DNA of 60,168 nt, from contig JALNZE010000019.1 in the NCBI GenBank assembly GCA_023229465.1, forward strand, positions 1-60,168, written 5' to 3'. The position numbers were made by a program, and so were the translations under genes. Below the pieces are notes generated by a model that worked only from the letters and a program-made list of their open reading frames with translations, was not told the DNA's origin and did not search any database. Below are positions 1-8,838 of the stretch, one piece after another (positions within the stretch are counted from its first letter, which is position 1; each line of letters opens with the position of its first letter). This stretch comes from Chitinophagaceae bacterium. Lineage in GTDB: Bacteria > Bacteroidota > Bacteroidia > Chitinophagales > Chitinophagaceae.

Positions 1-59
1 GATGATTTGTTTCCACTTCCAACATTTTGTGCCCATTTGGTTTCCAGGCAAATGGACGG

Positions 60-125
60 GTTTTTTAACTCTGGAAGTGGTACACTTTTCACCCGGAATT
101 TGGTACACTTTTCAATCGGTATATA
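60..125. repeat. Short direct repeats, possible IS end
   Basis: Two copies of TGGTACACTTTTCA, starting at 78 and 101, are followed by CCGG- or TCGG-type sequence. Spaced terminal repeats of this kind occur at the ends of IS21-family elements, but no transposase is inside the window, so the assignment is a guess. The stretch lies directly upstream of the chaperone operon and may mark the edge of a neighbouring mobile element. Confidence 0.3.
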
Positions 126-224
126 CAAAAAAGCCAATATGAAGTATTAATTATCTTTTGTATATTTATCAACAGGCGTTTTCTATACGTAATCACATCC
201 TGTACATCTAGATACCATCCTGAT

Positions 225-2708
225 ATGCAATATGTAAACCCTTTTGGTCTCTTGGAAATTCGGTCAGAGAATCTTTATGACATTAGCTCTTCACAAATCA
301 GGAGAGCTAAAAATAATCTATTAGCGAATATAGAGCTTAGCGATAATGATACGATCGAATATAGTGGAATCAAATTGACAAAATCCGACTGCATCAAAGT
401 CATTGATGAGTTGGATAGCAAAGACAAAAGAGAATTTCATTTTTTTATTTTCAAAAATCCAGATTTAAACTCATTCCTAAAAGAAGGGAGTTTAAAGTTT
501 TTCAAAACCTATAAGGTTGAAAGTATTTATAAACTTCCTGAATTCTTAGATTTTATTAGTCCCTTTTTTACATTCCAATATGATAAGCAATTATTACTCA
601 ATTACAAGAAACAAGATGTTGATAATGTTAAATTATTATTATCTATAAATCCTATAACAAATGAGGCATATAAAGACCGTTGCTTTAAAGGCACCTATAC
701 AATTCTAAAGGAAATAGAAAACGAATTAATTTCAATTAATGAAGAAATTAAAAATGGAACAAGCAAATTTATTGAAAATAATTTTGGGCCATTAGTTGTG
801 TCTATACGCAATAAGGTTAATGTTTCATTGTTAAACCTATTGCCGACTTATTTTCAAAATATTAGAAACCAAATAGCTGTTTCGATACGAAATATAGAAG
901 TGTCTTTGTATAATGATCCCTATAATAATTATTCATGTGCATTTGAATTAATTGAACTTGCTAAAAATATTAACTGTGATGGGCTTTCGCTTCAAACAAT
1001 TACGAAAAGCTATTACATCGTAAAAACTCAATTTGAAAGCGTATCTAAATATCCATTGATAGCTACGATGGCAAGTACTAAAAACATCGAGGAGGAGGTT
1101 GAAAATGATGCTAAGGAAGCGATAGTGGATAAGGATAAAATTCAGGAAAAAGTACAGGAATATAAAAGCAATACATTTTCTAAGGGATATTTATTGGTCT
1201 CATGTTTCTTGCTTATTTGGTCAATTTACAATGATACTACCAGGACGGTGATATTATCGTTTTATGCTTTTTCTTATCTGATGACCATATCAACATTTCT
1301 TAGAAAGCCTGAAGAATTTAAAAAAAGTAAATTATCGGATATTCTTTTTCTTCTTTTATCAATAGTTATTTGCGTGTTTGCCTATATTAATAAGACAATT
1401 GCAATTTTCTTTCTGCTTTATCATTTTGTAGGATGTTGTTTTACTGCCTACTATGAGTTCATACAGAATAAGCCGTATAATAAAAATAAAAGTATAGCTT
1501 TTTTAATATTAGCACTTATTGGAACATATTATTTTAAAAGTGGCGGCACTTCTCTCAGTGCAAATAATTTAAATAATAGTCAGGAGGTTGTTGCAACATT
1601 GACAGACCAGCAATATTTTGAAAACGGACAAGGCCTTTTTAGTCAATCACGTTTTTCCGAAGCAATAGGTCAATATACCAAAGCAATTCAATTAAACCCC
1701 AATCATGTAGATGCTTTTTTAGATAGAGGTGTAAGTAAAGCAAACCTTGGGCAGTATGATTCAGCGATTGTTGATTATAATAAGGCAGAAGAACTTGGGT
1801 ATAAAAAATCAATTCTCTATTCTAATCTTGGACTAGCGTATTATCAACTGAAACAGACCGAAAAGGCTAATGAATATTTTGAAAAAGCGTTAACTATTGA
1901 TTCAGCCAACTCATACGCATATAGGGGGCGTGGTGATATTAAATATGATCAAAACGATAACAAGGGAGCGGTGGATGATTATTCTTTAGCAATACAGTAC
2001 AACCCGAGCAATGCTTCTAATTATTCTGCAAGAGGCTTAGGGTATTATTACTTGAAAAATTATAAAAGAACAATTGAAGACCTTGATAAGGCCATCGAAC
2101 TAAACTCCAATAACGGACAGTATTATTTCGATAGAGGGGATGCGAAAGATCAATTAAAAGATTTTAATGGAGCTTGCAATGATTGGATAGCTGCAAAAGC
2201 CAAAGGTTACAATGTACCAGAATACAAAGTAAATAAATGTACGCCACAGATTGTAAGTTTAGCAAATGGGGAGCTTACTGGCTGCAACACCCCCAGATAC
2301 AATAAGGGGCTGGATAACAAATTGCTAATTGAAGTTGGAGGTAACGCCAGCGTTGTGGTTAAGCTAATTGAAATAAAAACTCAAAGATGTATTAGATATG
2401 TTTTTATTAATAAAAGCACGTCCTATGCAATAAGAAATATTCCAGAAGGGAAATATTATTTAAAAATTGCGTATGGTGACGATTGGAGCATCATGCAAGA
2501 TCAGCCAAACTGTTCAGGACGATTTACCAAAAACGCTTTATTTAAAAAAGGCGAGGATATTTTGGATTATAGCCTAGTCTATTCAAGGAATAAGTATCAA
2601 ATTCCGAGCTTTTCTCTTAAACTTGATATTATAATATCAGACGATAAAACAAATACCTTTAACACGGGTAAAATAGACGAAAACGATTTTTACAATGACA
2701 GACAATAG
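225..2708 (+). CDS. Membrane-anchored TPR protein with J-like N-terminus
   Basis: This 827-residue protein has four parts. Residues 1-90 begin with NPFGLLEI and continue with charged helices (SQIRRAKNNLL, then DELDSKDKREFHF), a layout like a divergent J-domain co-chaperone but without the HPD tripeptide. About five hydrophobic segments lie at 320-437. TPR-type repeats at 461-661 show the usual A-x-x-x-Y-x-x-A-I-x-x-N-P pattern. A beta-rich C-terminal domain (685-827) has several cysteines. The stop codon overlaps the start of the GrpE-like gene by 14 bases, and the Hsp70-like gene follows, so it is probably the membrane partner and client selector of that ATPase. The J-like reading rests on sequence pattern and gene context only. 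The first ATG was used because nothing better lies upstream. Confidence 0.75.
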   Translation: MQYVNPFGLLEIRSENLYDISSSQIRRAKNNLLANIELSDNDTIEYSGIKLTKSDCIKVIDELDSKDKREFHFFIFKNPDLNSFLKEGSLKFFKTYKVESIYKLPEFLDFISPFFTFQYDKQLLLNYKKQDVDNVKLLLSINPITNEAYKDRCFKGTYTILKEIENELISINEEIKNGTSKFIENNFGPLVVSIRNKVNVSLLNLLPTYFQNIRNQIAVSIRNIEVSLYNDPYNNYSCAFELIELAKNINCDGLSLQTITKSYYIVKTQFESVSKYPLIATMASTKNIEEEVENDAKEAIVDKDKIQEKVQEYKSNTFSKGYLLVSCFLLIWSIYNDTTRTVILSFYAFSYLMTISTFLRKPEEFKKSKLSDILFLLLSIVICVFAYINKTIAIFFLLYHFVGCCFTAYYEFIQNKPYNKNKSIAFLILALIGTYYFKSGGTSLSANNLNNSQEVVATLTDQQYFENGQGLFSQSRFSEAIGQYTKAIQLNPNHVDAFLDRGVSKANLGQYDSAIVDYNKAEELGYKKSILYSNLGLAYYQLKQTEKANEYFEKALTIDSANSYAYRGRGDIKYDQNDNKGAVDDYSLAIQYNPSNASNYSARGLGYYYLKNYKRTIEDLDKAIELNSNNGQYYFDRGDAKDQLKDFNGACNDWIAAKAKGYNVPEYKVNKCTPQIVSLANGELTGCNTPRYNKGLDNKLLIEVGGNASVVVKLIEIKTQRCIRYVFINKSTSYAIRNIPEGKYYLKIAYGDDWSIMQDQPNCSGRFTKNALFKKGEDILDYSLVYSRNKYQIPSFSLKLDIIISDDKTNTFNTGKIDENDFYNDRQ

Positions 2709-3057
2709 TTTCAAAATACCAAAGCATTTTTTGTTTATGCTCAATCAATTGTTTGAAATGGAGCAAAAAGTCGCTAAAGTCCAAGAGCAGAACTCTATTC
2801 AAAGAAATATTGATAGACTAAAAGGGTTTTTTGAAACTGAAGCATTGACTGAGAACCAGGGATTGGTATATTACAATCCCATAGGAGAAAGCTTCGACGA
2901 AACAAGAACAGATTGTGAAGCTACAATTTCTGGCGGCAGTCACGAAAATTTGAAAATTATCGAAGTAATTAGGCCAATTATATATTTGAAATACGGTAAC
3001 ACACAACTGATCGCTCAAAAAGGCATCGTAATTGTTAACTCCGGTAATAAAGTATAA
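2695..3057 (+). CDS. Minimal GrpE-like nucleotide exchange factor
   Basis: The product has 120 residues. Residues 15-48 form a short helical stretch. The rest matches the beta domain of GrpE: residues 57-71 read LVYYNPIGESFDETR, close to the GrpE signature in which a Pro/Gly pair is followed by G-E-x-F-D, and residues 90-114 give the EV-x-x-x-Y...VIV strand pattern of the GrpE C-terminus. Ordinary GrpE is about 180-200 residues with a long dimerising helix, which is nearly absent here. The gene overlaps the TPR gene by 14 bases and ends 5 bases before the Hsp70-like gene, as expected for a dedicated exchange factor. Function is inferred from motif and position. Confidence 0.65.
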   Translation: MTDNSFKIPKHFLFMLNQLFEMEQKVAKVQEQNSIQRNIDRLKGFFETEALTENQGLVYYNPIGESFDETRTDCEATISGGSHENLKIIEVIRPIIYLKYGNTQLIAQKGIVIVNSGNKV

Positions 3058-3062
3058 ACACA

Positions 3063-5558
3063 ATGGAAAAGATGATCAATTTTGGCATTGATTTAGGAAC
3101 AACTAATTCAGCCATTGCAAAATTTGTAAAAGGAGAAGTTGAAGTTTTTAAAAATCCGTTACAAACAGGGAGTGAGACCCTTCCTTCTGTAGTTTATTAT
3201 AAAAAAGATAAAGTTGTTGTAGGGGTGAATGCGAGAACATATTTCGAACGCGATGGTAAAAATGTATTCGGAACGTTCAAACGCAAAATGGGCACTACCG
3301 AGAGCTTTAAAGTTAAAAGCATCAATCAATCCAAAACACCAATAGAATTATCCGCAGAAGTATTGAAAGAGCTTAAAGGGTTCATTCATTCAGGCGAAAT
3401 TATCGAAGCCGCCGTAATTACTATACCAGCCTCATTTGATGTAATTCAATCTAATGCAACAAAAGAAGCCGGTTACTTAGCAGGGTTTAAGCAAGTTATT
3501 CTTCTACAAGAACCAATTGCAGCGAGTTTGGCATATGCTAACAAACATAAAGAAAGAGATTTAGGGAACGGACAATGGCTGGTTTATGATTTGGGTGGTG
3601 GAACATTTGACGTAGCATTGATCAAAATCAAAGATGGTGAGATGAAAGTGCTCGACCACGAGGGCGACAATTTTTTAGGCGGTGCAGATTTTGATAACTT
3701 GATAGTTGAAAAAATTGTTATACCGTATTTAAACAAAAACTTTAATTTTTCAGATTTAGAAAATGAATTAAAAAGTGCATCTGGCAAATTCAATAATGTT
3801 TATTATCGTTTTATTAAGTTGGCCGAAGATGCTAAAATTTCTCTGTCTAACAGAACCTCTGCTGAAATTGAAGTTCGCGACATGAAAGATGATAATGAAG
3901 AAGAGATAGATATTGCTATTGATATTACGCGTTCAGAGTTTGAGGGTATTGTTAAGGATTATATCGACAGTACTTTAGACATGATTAAAAAAATTCTTGT
4001 TCGCAATTCTTTGAAGCCATCCGACATTCAATTTACACTTATGGTTGGAGGCTCAACCTATATGCCTTATGTTAGAAAACGTGTTGAAGAAATATTGCAA
4101 ATACCGATTAACTGTGATATTGATCCTACTACTGCAATAGCAATTGGTGCTGCATATTATGCCGGAACAAAAGAAAAGAACTATAAACAGGAGAATAGAA
4201 AAAAATCAGCCTTTGGTATTAAAGTGAAGTTGCATGCAGTCCCAACTTCACAAGACGATGTTGAACTACTTGCGGGTAGAATCGAGGGAAATATAGAGGG
4301 GCTTTTTTATCAAATTACAAGGGAGGATAAAGGGTATGATAGTGGCAGAAAGCCCTTGGTAAATAGAATTTCAGAGGATTTGCCATTAGTAAAAAACGCT
4401 TACAATTTTTTCCGTTTGACTATACTTGACAGTCAAAATAATGTTGTAGAAACCGATTCGGAATTAATAGGCATAGCGCAAGGGAAATACAACGTAGCCG
4501 GTCAACCTCTTCCACAAGATATATGCCTTGAGCAAGATTCCGATGTTGAAATGGAAAGCAATTCAACGAAGCTTGATTTGATTTTTGAAAAAAATACAAT
4601 ACTCCCCCAAAAAAGGACTAAGCACTATACCCTAAAAAAATCAATAATTAAAGGCGGGAATGAAAAATTCATTGTAAATGTTTTAGAAGGCCCACAAATA
4701 TCTTTGCCAGAGGCTAATCAAACAATCGGATATATCGAAATTGACGGAAGTAAGGTAAGTAGAGATATTGTAAGAGGTGCAGAAATTGAAGTTACAATTG
4801 AGATGTCAGAAAGCAGGGACTTGAAAGTTACCGTGTACATTCCAATGTCAGATCAACAATTTACGGAGGTTTTTAACCCATCTAAAAGACATTTACCAGT
4901 TATAAAACTTAAAGACGAAGTAAATACCCTAAGTGAAAAACTAGACAATGAAATTCAAGAAGCTGTAGAAAGAGAAGATTACGAAACAGCCGAACAACTT
5001 AATACACTAAAAAAGCAAGTTGATATACTTTTAGTCAGCTCTAATAATTTAACTGATGATGATGTTACTGACAAGAAATTTCATTTTGAAAGTACTAAAA
5101 GAAAAATTGCACAAGAAATTGACGACGCAACGAAAGATAAAAGAATTGCAGTGTTAAAAATAAAATACAATGAGGACAAAGAATGGTGTAAAAAAATTGT
5201 TGATGAAAACGGGAATGACCATGATCACAAAATATTTAATGAAATAATTGGCCGGGAACTTGCGTTTTTAAATTCTATAAATCCAGTTAAAATACTAGAG
5301 GCCATTGAAGAACTTAGTGACCTGGGTGGGAATATTCTCTGGAGAACCCCTTCATTTCTTGAGGCAAGATTTAAAAGATTGATTGAGAAGCCACAGCTTT
5401 TTAATGATCAGGAACAAGCAAAAAGTTTGATGGAAGCGGGAAATTTAGCTGTCACAAATAAAAACTTTGATAGGCTAAGAGAAATCAATTGGGGATTGAT
5501 TAGCCTATTGCCAAAGAGTGCTCAAAAAGATGCTGAATCAGGTAAAATTGGGTTCTAA
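3063..5558 (+). CDS. Hsp70-like ATPase with extended C-terminus
   Basis: This 831-residue protein has a clear Hsp70/actin-type nucleotide-binding domain at 1-370: the phosphate-1 loop GIDLGTTNS (8-16), EPIAASLAYA (150-159), the phosphate-2 loop DLGGGTFDVA (176-185) and the adenosine motif MVGGSTYMP (327-335). Residues 375-610 are beta-rich and only loosely like a DnaK substrate domain. Residues 620-831 are helical and charged and do not resemble the DnaK lid. The DnaK C-terminal EEVD-like tail is absent. It is longer than housekeeping DnaK (about 640 residues) and AT-rich like its two operon mates. It probably works with the J-like and GrpE-like proteins upstream as a private chaperone machine. 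Its role, possibly defence or stress, is unknown. Met4 (3072) is an alternative start. Confidence 0.85.
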   Translation: MEKMINFGIDLGTTNSAIAKFVKGEVEVFKNPLQTGSETLPSVVYYKKDKVVVGVNARTYFERDGKNVFGTFKRKMGTTESFKVKSINQSKTPIELSAEVLKELKGFIHSGEIIEAAVITIPASFDVIQSNATKEAGYLAGFKQVILLQEPIAASLAYANKHKERDLGNGQWLVYDLGGGTFDVALIKIKDGEMKVLDHEGDNFLGGADFDNLIVEKIVIPYLNKNFNFSDLENELKSASGKFNNVYYRFIKLAEDAKISLSNRTSAEIEVRDMKDDNEEEIDIAIDITRSEFEGIVKDYIDSTLDMIKKILVRNSLKPSDIQFTLMVGGSTYMPYVRKRVEEILQIPINCDIDPTTAIAIGAAYYAGTKEKNYKQENRKKSAFGIKVKLHAVPTSQDDVELLAGRIEGNIEGLFYQITREDKGYDSGRKPLVNRISEDLPLVKNAYNFFRLTILDSQNNVVETDSELIGIAQGKYNVAGQPLPQDICLEQDSDVEMESNSTKLDLIFEKNTILPQKRTKHYTLKKSIIKGGNEKFIVNVLEGPQISLPEANQTIGYIEIDGSKVSRDIVRGAEIEVTIEMSESRDLKVTVYIPMSDQQFTEVFNPSKRHLPVIKLKDEVNTLSEKLDNEIQEAVEREDYETAEQLNTLKKQVDILLVSSNNLTDDDVTDKKFHFESTKRKIAQEIDDATKDKRIAVLKIKYNEDKEWCKKIVDENGNDHDHKIFNEIIGRELAFLNSINPVKILEAIEELSDLGGNILWRTPSFLEARFKRLIEKPQLFNDQEQAKSLMEAGNLAVTNKNFDRLREINWGLISLLPKSAQKDAESGKIGF

Positions 5559-6227
5559 ATAATTGAATTTTGCATTTAGTTGTTGTTACTTGGTAATAAG
5601 GTCTCTCTGCGGCAATCGTCTGCAAGGATTCCGCCACGCCAGTAGGCACTTCCAATTCTCTCTCGTTTCACTCCAGACAATTGGAAGAGCCTTACTGCCC
5701 TCCGGGTGCTATCGCAGCGTGTCATACTCCTAGCGGCTCCTCATGCCTGCGTTCGGGCGGCTCTTGTGTCCTTATAGGCACTCTTTTTCATTTCTTCCTC
5801 CTTCCACTTCATTTCGCTCATTCATAGCCCCGCGCCGCTCATTGCGGGATCATCGCTGAAGCGCCACACAAAGCCACGCACATTCTCAGCGTGATCCCTT
5901 ATTTCGTCCTAACATTCATTTCGCTTTCATTTCGTTCCAGTCGTTATACATTCGAAGAGAGCCTATAAGTCCACCCGCCGCCTTCTATTGTTGTGCTCGC
6001 CTGCACGGCCATTGTCTGCGTTGCGGGGCTTCATTGGCACAAAAGCCACACTTATGCTACGCATGCCACATTACGCCCCTTCACTGTGTGTCCATCGCGC
6101 TCATACTTCGCGCTTTACTGTCACCCCAGACAATGGCACTCGCAGTCACGTCCATTCGCGCACTCATTCCCGTGCCTTTGACGGCGAGCTTAATTCTTAG
6201 TAATAGATCAAGAGGAATAATGGACTT
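5559..6227. other. GC-rich non-coding block
   Basis: This gap of about 670 bases has no convincing gene. It is visibly richer in G+C than the AT-rich genes on both sides, and its short open frames overlap each other in all phases and have low-complexity Ser/His/Arg/Cys composition. It contains a 9-base inverted repeat (CTTCCAATT near 5648 and AATTGGAAG near 5680). The composition suggests separately acquired DNA or a structured non-coding segment. Confidence 0.5.
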
Positions 6228-7043
6228 TTAAATAAATACTGATTTTTTTTCGTTTTGAACTAACGTTTGTAATCGTCTTATCTTGTCAGTTAAGTTTAAC
6301 AGATCAGTTTGAGTTATCTGGTATGTTGACCTATATCGAGATTCGATATAGGCTTTTTGTAGCAATTGAAACATCCGGTTGTCTTCTGCTATATGTCTGC
6401 GGAAAATATCGGCGACATTAGATGACACCAGCGAACAAAAGCGAAGCAGTTTATCTAAGTTGTGCGTGGTAACACTAAGACCGGTATGTAATTGAAGTAT
6501 AGTTAAGAGCGCGTGTTCAGTTGCTTGGTGGAGCATAAATGCAGTTAACTGATTTTGTTTTCGTATGCGATATAGATCAGCACCAGCAAGAAATTCTTGA
6601 ACTTTATTTATGCCTTGGCAAAAGATTATTTCGTTTTCATTTTTCACAGCTTCGCGATCAATTATCCCTGGCTCATTAAGTTTTGTGCTTAGGTTATCAA
6701 ATAGGCATACAGCATTACTATATACCCGACTGGCAAACAAATGACCCTTTAAAAGCCATTCATTAAATTGTTCAAAGTCAGCAACAAAGGCAGTTACAGA
6801 AGTAAAGGAAGCACACATTGATTCGATCTTTTCTTGTAGCGTAGTATTACTGTTTTCGCGATTTCGTAAGACAAGAACAAGGATATAGTAATGTTCAACA
6901 GAAGTCTTTTGTACCGGGGCGCTTGTGAAGATATTTTGCGTCCTACGATCAGCATTAGTTGAACCTAACAGAAAAATCTTTTCTGCACAGACCGCTTTTA
7001 AGACTGATTTAGATAGTTGGACGTATTCATCGGAATGGAACAT
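6228..7043 (-). CDS. HEPN-domain protein with degenerate nucleotidyltransferase part
   Basis: The product has 271 residues. Residues 1-100 look like a decayed MNT nucleotidyltransferase: the Gly-Ser of the active loop is present (LLGSTN, 25-30), but the acidic pair expected on the next strand is replaced by YYILVLVL. Residues 140-265 form a HEPN domain: FLAGADLYR, ATEHALL, then HNLDKLL and AYIESRYR. HEPN proteins are often RNases or partners in toxin-antitoxin and defence systems, and MNT partners adenylylate them. Loss of the acidic residues would remove that activity. The gene lies 6 bases downstream of the 201-residue gene on the same strand, so the two are probably co-transcribed. Confidence 0.65.
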   Translation of the reverse strand: MFHSDEYVQLSKSVLKAVCAEKIFLLGSTNADRRTQNIFTSAPVQKTSVEHYYILVLVLRNRENSNTTLQEKIESMCASFTSVTAFVADFEQFNEWLLKGHLFASRVYSNAVCLFDNLSTKLNEPGIIDREAVKNENEIIFCQGINKVQEFLAGADLYRIRKQNQLTAFMLHQATEHALLTILQLHTGLSVTTHNLDKLLRFCSLVSSNVADIFRRHIAEDNRMFQLLQKAYIESRYRSTYQITQTDLLNLTDKIRRLQTLVQNEKKSVFI

Positions 7044-7049
7044 AGTATT

Positions 7050-7655
7050 TTATTTTTCTAATGCAGTTGGCGTGTGTTTAACTTTAATCCTTACATATAT
7101 TAAATGGCAGGCTTCAAGCATTTTCTGTAATAATTGGCTTATGTGAAGTAGCTCTATATCTATACTTAAATCTGCCAAGCTGTTTGAACCCAGTGCGTAG
7201 CTCTTTATATACTGTAAAATTTCTCGCCACTCTTTTTTATTACAATACCCGGCAAATTTTTCTAAAGCCTTATATGGGTTGTGATATTCCTTTATACTCA
7301 AAGCTCTAGGAACATAGTCCCATGCCATGTAATTATCATAGGTGCCACAGAAAAGATGAAGTTGGGTAATATCAGGAGTGTACCAAGGAGAACTCATGAC
7401 GATAACGGCATCATCCCTATACCCCCTTTTTGAAATAGCTATAACAGATTTGACCAAGCTTTCCAGTCTTTCAAAAAAATACAGCAAATCAACAGGTCCT
7501 CCATGCTTCCAAATATTTTTACTTTCGGCAGCCATTAGCGCCGATAGTAGATACTTTCTTGCTGGAGGCAATGAGAAAGATTCAAAGAATTCATATATCG
7601 CTTCATAGCAACCTTCTTTGTCTTCAAAATGATGGGCGTTGAATTTATCTTTCAT
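7050..7655 (-). CDS. Hypothetical helical protein next to HEPN gene
   Basis: This 201-residue soluble protein is largely helical, with no signal peptide or membrane segment. I do not recognise the family. Aromatic-rich stretches such as IWKHGGPVDLLYFFERLE (48-65) suggest a conserved fold. It precedes the HEPN gene by 6 bases on the same strand, a spacing typical of co-translated partners. It could therefore act with the HEPN protein, but nothing in its own sequence shows this. Confidence 0.5.
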   Translation of the reverse strand: MKDKFNAHHFEDKEGCYEAIYEFFESFSLPPARKYLLSALMAAESKNIWKHGGPVDLLYFFERLESLVKSVIAISKRGYRDDAVIVMSSPWYTPDITQLHLFCGTYDNYMAWDYVPRALSIKEYHNPYKALEKFAGYCNKKEWREILQYIKSYALGSNSLADLSIDIELLHISQLLQKMLEACHLIYVRIKVKHTPTALEK

Positions 7656-7665
7656 TAATTAAAAT

Positions 7666-7899
7666 TTAGAATTCCAAAATAATCAGATGCTGTAGTAAGG
7701 ATCGTGCGGCTTGCCCCCTATTTCTGGTGGCAAGCACTCTATTTATCTTATTACAGAGGTTATAGATCATTTTTGAGCTTTTAAATGAGGCTATGTGCCA
7801 TAAAGCTCCTAGAATAAAAAAATCTTTGGGGTACTCATCCCGTATCCGGTGGGATTGAGCATGTATTCGGTCACATTCAACAGTAATCCGTCGATTCAA
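7666..7899 (-). CDS. Short helical ORF, probably a gene remnant
   Basis: The 77-codon frame opens with TTG, and the open frame extends a further 12 codons or so upstream before a TAG, with no ATG. The translation looks protein-like (DEYPKDFFILGALWHIASF, then CNKINRVLATRNRGQAARSL), so it may be the C-terminal remnant of a larger gene. It lies 10 bases before the 201-residue gene on the same strand. It could instead be a small real gene with a non-ATG start. Confidence 0.3.
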   Translation of the reverse strand: MNRRITVECDRIHAQSHRIRDEYPKDFFILGALWHIASFKSSKMIYNLCNKINRVLATRNRGQAARSLLQHLIILEF

Positions 7900-7982
7900 C
7901 CGTGGGTTTCTTTCTTTGAACCTAATCTGGGTTAGCTAAAAAACAAGTAATACTTTTGTTTTATACTAGTTAACTCAAGTCC

Positions 7983-8510
7983 ATGAAAAGAAAATCAATA
8001 GTATTTACGATTATACTTACTGCTCTGGGTATTATGGCAAATATTGACGGCTCATTAAATTTTTTAAATCGTTTTGGCATTTCGATGGGTACTATTAAGG
8101 TAATAATTGGAATTGCCACAATTGCCATAAACCTCATTCTTCCTATCGTAGCAATTTGGATTTTTTATCGGTACAGTGAATTAAAAAAGAATGTCGCAGA
8201 ATACCGATTGAAAATTGACGCTGAGCTTAAAACGCAGAATGATACATGGGAGTTGAACCGTAGAAGTATTTTTGAGACGTTAATGGAAATACAGCAGCAA
8301 CAAAATTTTGACGAATGGCTACTGAAACATATTATGCTACCGACCTTTTTTACTGATGCAGAAAATCTTAAAAGACTTGGCTTGGCTCTATATAACTCAA
8401 ACGCAAAAGTTGAACAGTTAGAGGAGTACCAGGTAGACAGCAGAATTATTGACGCAGTTAAATTGCATAGGAGTGAAATGGAAATCAATGCTATAAAAAG
8501 AAAGTTATAA
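7983..8510 (+). CDS. Small two-TM membrane protein with cytoplasmic helix
   Basis: This 175-residue protein has hydrophobic segments at about 7-25 and 35-62, followed by a charged helical C-terminus (65-175) with coiled-coil character. The family is not recognised. It stands alone between the HEPN group and the integrase within the island, and its AT-rich codon use matches the other island genes. Membrane location is inferred from hydropathy only. Confidence 0.5.
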   Translation: MKRKSIVFTIILTALGIMANIDGSLNFLNRFGISMGTIKVIIGIATIAINLILPIVAIWIFYRYSELKKNVAEYRLKIDAELKTQNDTWELNRRSIFETLMEIQQQQNFDEWLLKHIMLPTFFTDAENLKRLGLALYNSNAKVEQLEEYQVDSRIIDAVKLHRSEMEINAIKRKL

Positions 8511-8613
8511 TTGAAGTGACTATTTTTCAGTTTTTATAGGATTTGGATTTTACAAAACCTTCTTTATAGCTCACTCAAATCATATATCACCCTGGATCTT
8601 ACAACACGTTACA

Positions 8614-8838
8614 ATGTTTATTATCTACAAAACAAATAGAAATCAACTTAAAATATTGGAGTTGCCGGAAAGGACAGCGAAGGCGTGGACTAAATACAAA
8701 AGGAACTTGGCAATAAAAGACCCGGCTTCAAAAAAGCATGTAGATGATTTCAATCTGGTGCGTAAGTGGGGATGGCCACAAGACCTTTTAATTCAAAAAC
8801 CCACTACTGCATCCAATGCTTCATCAGCATCTTTATGA
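8614..8838 (+). CDS. Small basic ORF converging on the integrase
   Basis: This 74-codon frame begins with ATG and gives a basic, protein-like sequence (ELPERTAKAWTKYKRNL), but its last 15 codons are antisense to the end of the integrase. No family is recognised and there is no clear ribosome binding site. It is listed as a possible small gene only. Confidence 0.22.
   Translation: MFIIYKTNRNQLKILELPERTAKAWTKYKRNLAIKDPASKKHVDDFNLVRKWGWPQDLLIQKPTTASNASSASL

Noticed and set aside
5988..6231. Several overlapping plus-strand frames
   Set aside because: They overlap in three phases within the GC-rich block with unprotein-like composition. None is favoured.
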